NCBI RefSeq assembly: GCF_002158995.1
Contig: NZ_LOHF01000023.1
Coordinates: 11,811 to 75,810 of the forward strand
Length of the DNA stretch: 64,000 nt
Direction: 5' to 3'
Source of the DNA: Pseudomonas caspiana
GTDB lineage: Bacteria > Pseudomonadota > Gammaproteobacteria > Pseudomonadales > Pseudomonadaceae
Part shown: positions 28,201-34,716 of the stretch, one piece after another
Layout: each line of letters opens with the position of its first letter
How positions within the stretch are numbered: the first letter of the stretch is position 1
Notes under the pieces: model-generated
Seen by the model: the letters and a program-made list of their open reading frames with translations, nothing else
Databases searched by the model: none
Told to the model about the DNA's origin: nothing
Position numbers and translations under genes: made by a program

Positions 28201-29120
28201 ACGCCAGCACCTTCGAATATGTCCTGGTAGCGGCGTCTGCTTTCATGCAATTGGCGTTGACGGCGACGCAGACTAAGCAGGGCCAGCAGCGGCAGGATCG
28301 AAAGGAACAGACCCACCACACATTTTCCTATCAGCGGCCCGAGCAGTTGTTCTCGAGCCGTGCTGACATCGAACAGGCCGCGTAACTGCCAGTTGCTGTT
28401 GATCAGGGGTTGAAGCAACACGCTCTCGACTTCGCCAATACTGCTGACCACCGGCTCATTCCGGATGGTGGTATCGCGGAACAGCAGGCGATCGGTGGAA
28501 CGGTTTTCCAGGCGCCAAAGAGGGTTGAAACCTTGACGGGCCTGTCGCGTCAGGGGCTTCAGTACGTCCGGCGCCAGACGCAAGGCCCAGTATTTCTGAT
28601 CGTTTTCAGCGGGGTAACGGATCAGCAGATAGACCTGTGAACCGTCATCATTGTTGTCGTAGTAGTAAGGCCGACCCATAGCCTGCTGCAGTGTCTGTTT
28701 GAGAAACAGCGCGTCGGTCGACGTATCCATGCTATCGGTTGTCACTTTTCCGGTAGCGTCCAGCCACGCAACACTGCGCAGCGAGGGCAGGGATTGGCGC
28801 AAATTGGTCAGCAGACGTGTTTCCTGCTCGGGGCTTTGTGGCTCTTGCTGGCTGGTGTTGCTCAGGAGGTTGAGCGCAATCTGCGCGCTGAGCTCCATAT
28901 TAAGGCTCAGCCGGTCGGCCAGTTGCACGCTGTAATCAAGGCTGCGCTGGCGTTGGCGATCCTGAGTCTGTTGAAACTGATCGATCAGTTGCCACAGGAT
29001 CAATGCAAGCATTAACAACACCAATGCTGCCAGCACACCTTTTAATGACCCGCGCAACGGCATAGCGGGTACGCCCCTGTTGGCGCTCGATGGAGACGAG
29101 TGTGCTGATGTTGGCAACAT
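25266..29120 (-). CDS. morA: Membrane c-di-GMP cyclase/phosphodiesterase MorA
   Basis: Large dual-domain c-di-GMP enzyme, 1284 residues, close to the 1282 I recall for P. putida MorA. An N-terminal membrane helix (VLAALVLLMLALILWQL), a periplasmic sensor region and a second membrane helix near residue 270 come first. Several PAS/PAC modules follow, then GGDEF and EAL domains. The GGDEF motif is intact (928-932) and EAL is intact (1060-1062, in AEALLRW), as is the DDFGTGYSSL loop, so both activities are possible. MorA controls flagellar development and biofilm formation in Pseudomonas. The N-terminal start at 29120 has AGGAT upstream. Confidence 0.93.
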   Translation of the reverse strand: MLPTSAHSSPSSANRGVPAMPLRGSLKGVLAALVLLMLALILWQLIDQFQQTQDRQRQRSLDYSVQLADRLSLNMELSAQIALNLLSNTSQQEPQSPEQETRLLTNLRQSLPSLRSVAWLDATGKVTTDSMDTSTDALFLKQTLQQAMGRPYYYDNNDDGSQVYLLIRYPAENDQKYWALRLAPDVLKPLTRQARQGFNPLWRLENRSTDRLLFRDTTIRNEPVVSSIGEVESVLLQPLINSNWQLRGLFDVSTAREQLLGPLIGKCVVGLFLSILPLLALLSLRRRQRQLHESRRRYQDIFEGAGVAICVLDMSALPGYLETLQIETGEDLDALLKAQPGQLNALLHKIRITEVNQVALSLLNVQSSEQAWQYLIEGCQRGRQGIGQALIHGLLSKKDQLEIEIRLTQDRGEDQHLWLVLRLPEDREDLNAVILSIGDITSRKRIELSQQEREGFWSNVVRTVPDHLYVQDVLSQRMIYSNHNLGQTLGYSRTELLRMGEFFWEMLLHPDDAKSYQDMRLRQRHRGHSELLQCQLRFRARDDKWRRFDIREQALSRDLDDQVTRIIGVAKDITEQLEASESLRDSEQRYRMLAESISDVIFSTDSKLTPNYVSPSVQSVLGYSAEWILKHGWKSTVANPQQLAGVYGLMERIRKVLKKPEALAALRYEIPTQLFLFDCLRADGRKIPIELRLVLVWDDQGTFEGILGVGRDISQQRRAEKDLRMAATVFEHSTSAILITDPAGYIVQTNEAFSRVSGYEAAQVLDQLPTMLTVDNQQEAHLRYIVKQLNQHSSWEGEVWLKRRNEEHYPAWVGITAVLDDEGDLASYVCFFTDISERKASEQRIHRLAYYDALTHLPNRSLFQDRLHSALQQAERQNAWVVLMFLDLDRFKPINDSLGHAAGDRMLKEMATRLLACVADDDTVARMGGDEFTLLLQPSSTRELALNRAIHVAEQILNSLVTPFVLEGREFFVTASIGIALSPQDGNELSQLMKNADTAMYHAKENGKNNFQFYQADMNASALERLELESDLRHALEQQEFTLFYQPQFSGDGKRLTGAEALLRWRHPRRGLVSPNEFIPVLEELGLVVEVGDWVLTEACRQLKAWHKAKVRVPKVSVNISARQFADGQLGNRIANILQETGLSPACLELELTESILMREVGVAMHILDGLKRLGLSIAVDDFGTGYSSLNYLKQFPIDILKIDRTFVDGLPSGEQDAQIARAIIAMAHSLNLAVIAEGVETHEQLEFLREHGCDEVQGYLFGRPMPPSRFEAQYSDNALFMFD

Positions 29121-29513
29121 TGATCCTGACTACTGAACTGAACAGGCTATTTGATAGATTACGGTTATCGCTGCGTCGGTGAGCGCCGGGCGCACTATAA
29201 GCTGCACGCCCAAAGGGCGGCTAGCATGCCCTGAGTTGTGGCTAAGTGCCAGCCCTGTTGGTTCAGACGGTTTGCCCTCAAGCCTGCATTCGGGTAGCTT
29301 TGCCCAACGCGCAGCCTCTGCCGACTTCTGCATGAGTGACTCCACTGCTTGCAAACTTTGATCCAGTTCCACGGCGCTCACATCCTGCGATGTAGATAAT
29401 TCAAGGCGTGGAACCGTCCAGCGGCAAGTGCCGGCGACAAATAAAAGCTTTTTTACGTCGGAGCGCCAAGCTCGCGTCTTTATTCAACAGTCATAAACCC
29501 AGGTTTTCATCCC
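29121..29513. other. Intergenic region between divergent morA and ettA
   Basis: About 390 bases with no gene I can support and no REPIN. An open frame starting with GTG at 29381 on the minus strand (83 codons) has a helical-looking start, but its second half does not look like protein and its RBS is poor. Promoters for both flanking genes must lie here. Confidence 0.5.
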
Positions 29514-31178
29514 ATGGCCCAATACGTCTTCACCATGCATCGGCTGAGCAAAGTTGTGCCGCCGAAGCGGGAAATTCTCAAAAATATTTCCCTGTCGTTT
29601 TTCCCGGGAGCCAAGATCGGCGTGCTCGGTCTGAACGGTTCGGGTAAATCCACTCTTCTGAAAATCATGGCGGGTGTCGATACCGAATTCGACGGCGAAG
29701 CGCGCCCGATGCCTGAGCTGAACATTGGCTATCTGCCGCAAGAGCCACAGCTGGATCCGACCAAGACCGTGCGTGAAGTGGTTGAGGAAGCGGTCAGCGT
29801 GATCAAGAACGCTCAGGCGCGTCTTGATGAAGTGTATGCAGAATATGCAGACCCGGACGCCGACTTCGACAAGCTGGCTGCCGAGCAAGCAAAGCTGGAA
29901 GCCATCCTGCAAGCCGCTGACGGCCATAACCTGGACCGCCAGCTGGAAGTCGCCGCCGACGCGCTGCGTTTGCCAGCATGGGATGCGAAGGTTGAAGTGC
30001 TGTCCGGTGGTGAGAAACGTCGTGTGGCCTTGTGCCGCTTGCTGTTGTCTGCCCCGGACATGCTGCTGCTCGACGAACCGACTAACCACCTGGATGCCGA
30101 TTCGGTCGCCTGGCTTGAACATTTCCTGCACGACTTCCCGGGCACCGTGGTTGCGATTACGCACGACCGGTACTTCCTGGATAACGTCGCTGGCTGGATT
30201 CTGGAACTCGACCGCGGCGCTGGTATTCCTTACGAGGGCAACTATTCGGGCTGGCTTGAAGCCAAGTCCGATCGTCTGGCCCAGGAATCCAAGCAACAGT
30301 CGGCCCATGAAAAGGCAATGAAAGAAGAGCTGGAATGGGTTCGTAAAGGCGCCAAGGCGCGTCAATCCAAATCCAAGGCTCGTCTGCAACGCTTCGAGGA
30401 AATGCAATCGCAGGAATTCCAGAAGCGCAGCGAAACCAACGAGATCTACATCCCGGCAGGTCCTCGCCTGGGTGACAAGGTCATCGAGTTCAAGAATGTC
30501 AGCAAGGGTTACGGCGATCGCGTGTTGATCGACAACCTGTCGTTCGCCATGCCAAAAGGCGCGATTGTGGGCGTGATCGGTGGTAACGGTGCCGGTAAAT
30601 CGACGCTGTTCCGCATGCTGATGGGCAAGGAACAACCGGATTCTGGCAGCATCGAGATCGGTGAAACCGTGCAACTGGCCTGCGTTGACCAGAGTCGTGA
30701 CGACCTGGACGGCAGCAAGACGGTGTTCCAGCAGATTTCCGACGGTTCCGACCAGATCCGTATCGGCAACTATGAAATCCCGTCGCGCACCTATGTCGGC
30801 CGCTTCAACTTCAAGGGCGGCGATCAGCAGAAGTTCGTCAAGGATCTCTCTGGCGGTGAGCGTGGTCGCTTGCACCTGGCGCTGACCCTGAAGGAAGGCG
30901 GCAACGTCTTGCTGCTCGACGAACCGTCCAACGACCTCGACGTGGAAACCCTGCGTTCGCTGGAAGAAGCACTGCTGGACTTCCCTGGCGCCGCCATTGT
31001 GATTTCTCACGATCGGTGGTTCCTGGACCGGGTTGCGACCCACATCCTCGCTTATGAAGATGACTCGCAAGCGGTGTTCTTCGAAGGTAACTACACCGAG
31101 TACGAAGCTGATCGCAAGAAACGCCTTGGCGATGCTGCGGCCCAGCCACACCGGGTACGCCACAAGAAACTGGCCTGA
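29514..31178 (+). CDS. ettA: Energy-dependent translational throttle A (ABC-F protein)
   Basis: Cytoplasmic ABC-F ATPase of 554 residues that binds the ribosomal E site and gates translation according to the ATP/ADP ratio. It has two ABC domains, with Walker A GLNGSGKST and GGNGAGKST, signatures LSGGEKRR and LSGGERGR, and Walker B LLLDEPTNHLD and LLLDEPSNDLD. A charged linker rich in Lys and Glu lies between them, and no membrane helices are present. A terminator follows 15 bases after the stop. Confidence 0.97.
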   Translation: MAQYVFTMHRLSKVVPPKREILKNISLSFFPGAKIGVLGLNGSGKSTLLKIMAGVDTEFDGEARPMPELNIGYLPQEPQLDPTKTVREVVEEAVSVIKNAQARLDEVYAEYADPDADFDKLAAEQAKLEAILQAADGHNLDRQLEVAADALRLPAWDAKVEVLSGGEKRRVALCRLLLSAPDMLLLDEPTNHLDADSVAWLEHFLHDFPGTVVAITHDRYFLDNVAGWILELDRGAGIPYEGNYSGWLEAKSDRLAQESKQQSAHEKAMKEELEWVRKGAKARQSKSKARLQRFEEMQSQEFQKRSETNEIYIPAGPRLGDKVIEFKNVSKGYGDRVLIDNLSFAMPKGAIVGVIGGNGAGKSTLFRMLMGKEQPDSGSIEIGETVQLACVDQSRDDLDGSKTVFQQISDGSDQIRIGNYEIPSRTYVGRFNFKGGDQQKFVKDLSGGERGRLHLALTLKEGGNVLLLDEPSNDLDVETLRSLEEALLDFPGAAIVISHDRWFLDRVATHILAYEDDSQAVFFEGNYTEYEADRKKRLGDAAAQPHRVRHKKLA

Positions 31179-31193
31179 TATTCAGGTGGTACA

Positions 31194-31224
31194 AAAAACG
31201 GAGCCTTTGGGCTCCGTTTTTTTT
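31194..31224 (+). terminator. Terminator after ettA
   Basis: AAAACGGAGCC and GGCTCCGTTTT pair around TTTG, followed by a T-run; it can act in both directions. Confidence 0.92.
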
Positions 31225-31239
31225 GCACCACTATTCAGG

Positions 31240-31313
31240 TAGGAGCGAACGTGTTCGCGAGACAAACGACCGGGTGTGTCAGGTGCATCGCCTTGCGAAC
31301 ACGTTCGCTCCTA
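31240..31313. repeat. REPIN-like hairpin, family c variant
   Basis: Arms TAGGAGCGAACGTGTTCGCG and an inverted copy CGAACACGTTCGCTCCTA. It lies between convergent ettA and the Gre-like gene. Confidence 0.88.
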
Positions 31314-31326
31314 GCGGTGGGCATAT

Positions 31327-31824
31327 CTACACATCCGGTTCAATCAGAACAATCTCGATATCCTGATCCCCAGCCGGACGCTTCCACAGCACTTCATCGC
31401 CCAGCTGCGCGCCAATCAAGGCACGGCCCAGCGGCGAAGCCCAGTTGATCAAGCCCGCTGTTGCGTCTGCTTGATCTTCGCCCACCAGATGCACGCGATG
31501 TTTTGTGTTTTCTTCATCCACGTACGTCACCCAACTGCCGATCTGAACCTTCTCCTTTGAAATGGCCGGGGCGACTACCTGCGCACTTTGCAGACGCTGG
31601 TTGAAGTAGCGAAGGTCGCGTTCAAGGTCAGCCAGCAGTTGTTTGTCGTTGTCCTCATCCCGCGCAGCGATTTCACTGTGCCTGGCTTGAAGTTCTGCAA
31701 CGCGGTGCTGCAAATGCTCCAGACCGCTGGCAGTGACGTAATTGGGTTGCTCACTGATCAGGCGCTCGACCGGCTGGTCGGCATCTGCAGCGGCATTGTC
31801 TTCGTTGACGAAGGCGCGGCTCAT
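31327..31824 (-). CDS. GreA/GreB-family transcription factor with atypical tip
   Basis: A 165-residue protein with an N-terminal extension of about 30 residues, a coiled coil (GLEHLQHRVAELQARHSE to RDLRYFNQRLQ) and the C-terminal FKBP-like Gre domain (IGSWVTYVD, then WASPLGRALIGAQLGDEV). Gre factors insert the coiled coil into the RNA polymerase channel to stimulate cleavage of backtracked RNA. The usual acidic tip D-L-S-E-N is not present; a gapless fit puts E and D (in RDEDNDK) where D41 and E44 lie in GreA. It may therefore have altered or regulatory activity. It is not an ordinary greA or greB. Confidence 0.82.
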   Translation of the reverse strand: MSRAFVNEDNAAADADQPVERLISEQPNYVTASGLEHLQHRVAELQARHSEIAARDEDNDKQLLADLERDLRYFNQRLQSAQVVAPAISKEKVQIGSWVTYVDEENTKHRVHLVGEDQADATAGLINWASPLGRALIGAQLGDEVLWKRPAGDQDIEIVLIEPDV

Positions 31825-31902
31825 GGCTTTTCTCCTCTAATGAAGGTTGGGCCGTGGCAGCGGGGGATAAGTTTCGTTGAATATCGCGAGGACCCTGTCA
31901 CC

Positions 31903-31975
31903 TGTAGGAGCCGCCGAAGGCTGCGATGGGGGCGTGTCAGGATGAACGCTTTCGCAGCCTTCGGCAGCTCCTACA
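31903..31975. repeat. REPIN-like hairpin, family a
   Basis: Arms TGTAGGAGCCGCCGAAGGCT and inverted copy, between the co-directional DUF4105 and Gre-like genes. Confidence 0.9.
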
Positions 31976-31996
31976 GATATTCGCGCAGCTTGTGAA

Positions 31997-33850
31997 TCAA
32001 TAGTGATACCACTTCACCTCAAGCATCACTTCGTTCTGCGGGGAGCTCATTTGGCTGAATTCCCGCTGGGCGCTCAGGCGCAGGCCGAGGTTGCGTGACA
32101 ACTCCCACTGCTGGTTGAGGCTGATGCTGCGGCGGACTTCGCCATTGGTGAAGTAATCGCCCTTGGTCTCCAGGCTCAGATTTCCGACTGGATTACGCCA
32201 CAAAATACCGGTGTTGAAACCGGCAGCCGGTGAGATGAACTCGGCAAAATCATTGTTGTGTTCTACGCGAACCGTACCCAGTGCAAAGCCCAGCACATCG
32301 TCGCCCAACTGCCATGTACCACCGGCGCCGCCGTTCACGTGGGAAACCAGCGTCTCGTCGCCGTGTTTGCCGAGCACTCGTTCCAGACCACCCGTCACTT
32401 GCCACGACCAGGGTTGCAGCAGCGCATTGCGCGGGGTCAGCGAACGAATCGTCGCCAGATCCAGTTGCTGTAACTGCCAGTGATTGCCTTCGTACTGGCG
32501 CAGCTTGAGTTGCAGGATTTCGATCTGCGCCCCCAGTGGGAAGCCATAGGCATTGTCATTGAGGTCGTGATACGCCATGCGCAGCCCGTACTCGGCGAAG
32601 GCCTTGTCATCTCGGGTGCCGACGCCAGCCTGCCATGTCCGGGACTCATGACCGTCCTCCGGTAAACCGGGGCGTTCGATATCCAGCGCTGGCGGCGGAT
32701 TCTGATTGATTGCCCGCAGCAGCTCAAAACTACGCTGAGCGCGTCCGGCATCACGTTCCTGACCGTTGGCGCGGTAGCGCTCCAGGCGATACGCGGCATC
32801 CTGAATCAACGCACGGCGTTCTTTGGGTTGCGCAAGGTATTCAGGGTTTCGCAGTTGCTTCTGATCGGCGCTGACGTCCAGTACCCATTGCTGCTCGGTG
32901 CTGTTCAGCGGTTTGGCACGCTCCAGCAGCTCGCGCTCGCGGGAAGGGCGGTAGTCGATCTTGTCGACAAGGCCTGCGGCTTTAACGGCTTTGACGGTAT
33001 CGGTTGGGATGGCGGTCAGCGGGAATTGCTCGGTCAGTTTCAAGCCGGGGCGCGCAACCTGCAGCAGTTCCAGCAGACGATAAGAGCAGTTTTCGTCGAA
33101 GAAGAAGTAGCCGAAACGGATCTGCTTGAGTTCCCACACGTGCTCCACCATGCGCCCGGTTTCTTCCGGGGTCAGGTTGAGGTGGTATTCCCAAAGGTCG
33201 CGGTTTTCCAGGCTGCGATATTCCGACAGTTTTTCCTGATAGGGCACCAGTGCGAACAGACCGGGGTAGCCGCCCGCCAAACCTTTCCACGCGTACAGAA
33301 TGCTGTTGTCCATACCTTCGATGTAAGCGCCGAAGTTGATCGCATAGCTGAGCAGGGCGGTGTTGTTGGTCTTGACGTCAGCCTGGTCGATGCGCAACAG
33401 CGTATGGCCAAACATGGACGACGGGCTATTCAGGTAAGCGGCGGGGAAGATCATCACTGCACTGTCGGGCGCAACGTCCTTGAACCACTGAGTGAACTCC
33501 TTGCACTCAACGGCTGGCAGGTCTTTGAGCTGCAATTGATCCTTCAGCCAGCGAGTCCGTGCCGGGTAAACACACTGGGCGTGTTTCTCACCCGCGCTTG
33601 CCGGGGCATAGAGGGCATCAAGGGTCGCGCTCAGCTCAGCCTTCGGGTCGTGTTCACCGTTGGCCGAGAGAAAGAATTTTGGGTCGTCAACATAGCTGCG
33701 CCAGCCACCGAGCTTCGCAGTTTCGTAATGCCCCAGTGAAATCCAGAACGGCTCATTGGCCAGTTGCTGCAAACGTTCATCGCTCGCGTGTTGCGCGGCG
33801 GACAGCGGGGTGCAGACGCAGAGCGCCAGATACACAAGGCGTTTGAGCAT
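31997..33850 (-). CDS. DUF4105 envelope protein with predicted C-terminal beta-barrel
   Basis: A 617-residue exported protein. It has a signal peptide (MLKRLVYLALCVCTPLSAAQ), then a DUF4105 region with conserved PSSMFGHTLLRID, YEKLS-like and FDENCSYRLLELL motifs. That motif set contains His, Asp, Glu and Cys and resembles papain-like or NlpC/P60-type hydrolase folds; this is my inference. The C-terminal 200 residues alternate hydrophobic and polar residues and end in WYHY with a terminal aromatic, as in outer-membrane barrels. The ATG at 33850 is preferred over a TTG three codons upstream. The DUF3015 gene precedes it by 96 bases with a terminator between them. Function unknown. Confidence 0.82.
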   Translation of the reverse strand: MLKRLVYLALCVCTPLSAAQHASDERLQQLANEPFWISLGHYETAKLGGWRSYVDDPKFFLSANGEHDPKAELSATLDALYAPASAGEKHAQCVYPARTRWLKDQLQLKDLPAVECKEFTQWFKDVAPDSAVMIFPAAYLNSPSSMFGHTLLRIDQADVKTNNTALLSYAINFGAYIEGMDNSILYAWKGLAGGYPGLFALVPYQEKLSEYRSLENRDLWEYHLNLTPEETGRMVEHVWELKQIRFGYFFFDENCSYRLLELLQVARPGLKLTEQFPLTAIPTDTVKAVKAAGLVDKIDYRPSRERELLERAKPLNSTEQQWVLDVSADQKQLRNPEYLAQPKERRALIQDAAYRLERYRANGQERDAGRAQRSFELLRAINQNPPPALDIERPGLPEDGHESRTWQAGVGTRDDKAFAEYGLRMAYHDLNDNAYGFPLGAQIEILQLKLRQYEGNHWQLQQLDLATIRSLTPRNALLQPWSWQVTGGLERVLGKHGDETLVSHVNGGAGGTWQLGDDVLGFALGTVRVEHNNDFAEFISPAAGFNTGILWRNPVGNLSLETKGDYFTNGEVRRSISLNQQWELSRNLGLRLSAQREFSQMSSPQNEVMLEVKWYHY

Positions 33851-33904
33851 ATAAAGCAACTATTCAGGTCAGGGGGCAATCAGGCAGCAGACGCGTCAAC
33901 GCAA

Positions 33905-33938
33905 CAAAAAGCCCGCCCTCCGAGTGGAAGGGCGGGCG
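33905..33938 (-). terminator. Terminator after the DUF3015 gene
   Basis: GCCCGCCCT and AGGGCGGGC form a strong stem. On the minus strand it is followed by a T-run, eight bases after the stop. Confidence 0.88.
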
Positions 33939-33946
33939 CAACGAGC

Positions 33947-34435
33947 TTATGCCTGGGTAGCGTACTTGGCCAGGGTTGGATCGTTTTTCAGTACGTCGAG
34001 GGTATTGGTGTGAACGTCTTCAGCGGTGGCGTCTGCCTTGCTGAAAATCTGGTTGAAGTGCTCGTGGGTGACAGCGGCGAAATGCGCACGGTCTTCCGGT
34101 GCAACGCCCAGCACGACCGCGTAAGTGGTCAGTGCTTCGCCTTGACCCATTGCCATGTCCTTGGAGAGCTCGTCCATCATGCCGTTCATGGCAATCCAGG
34201 ATTTACCGCCGTAGGTCAGGGCGCTGTTGGTGGAGCAGCCATTGGTGCCCGAGGTCATGCCGAAAGTGGCGTTACCCGAAGTACCGTTAGTGGTTGATGC
34301 GAGGAAATGAGCGGGAGTACCGCGTTGACCTTCGAACAACATGTTGCCCCAGCCGCAATCCGGGCCACCAGGAGCCTGGGCCATAGCGTTGATGGAAACA
34401 GCTGCGAAGAGACTACCAAGAAGAATCCGTTTCAT
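33947..34435 (-). CDS. DUF3015 exported protein
   Basis: A 162-residue protein with a Sec signal peptide (MKRILLGSLFAAVSINAMAQ). The mature part is rich in Gly, Asn and Ser, with two Cys (PDCGWGN and TNGCSTNS) that could form a disulfide. It matches the DUF3015 pattern with the GCGWG-like start and small-residue repeats. Likely periplasmic or outer-membrane-associated. It sits upstream of the DUF4105 gene, an association I recall in many pseudomonads. The start at 34435 has AGAG upstream. Function unknown. Confidence 0.85.
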   Translation of the reverse strand: MKRILLGSLFAAVSINAMAQAPGGPDCGWGNMLFEGQRGTPAHFLASTTNGTSGNATFGMTSGTNGCSTNSALTYGGKSWIAMNGMMDELSKDMAMGQGEALTTYAVVLGVAPEDRAHFAAVTHEHFNQIFSKADATAEDVHTNTLDVLKNDPTLAKYATQA

Positions 34436-34716
34436 AGCTTTATTCTCTTTATATTCAACCAAGGGTCAGGGTTCATGGCTTCAGTTGCGCCAAGGCGTCC
34501 AGCGTTAAATGTCTGGTGCGCCAAGGTTGGAGCTTAGGCGTTATCCAAGGGTTCCGCCTTTTATTACAAAATGTTCATCAAAAAAACGCATTGATATAAC
34601 GCTCTGGCCAGCGTACTGCGGGAGTTGTGACGACTTGAGTTCTTTACTGTCTTGCAAGTCGAGTCCAGCGAGCGCCAGAATGCCGCCATCTGCCCCGCCT
34701 GATGTAAGGATGCCCG

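Noticed and set aside
29130..29381. Possible 83-residue gene in the morA-ettA gap
   Set aside because: GTG start with AGGA too close, and the second half of the translation does not look like a folded protein. Kept only as a remark on the region.
29484..31163. Minus-strand open frame of over 550 codons opposite ettA
   Set aside because: Shadow of ettA; the real gene has all ABC motifs in the other strand.
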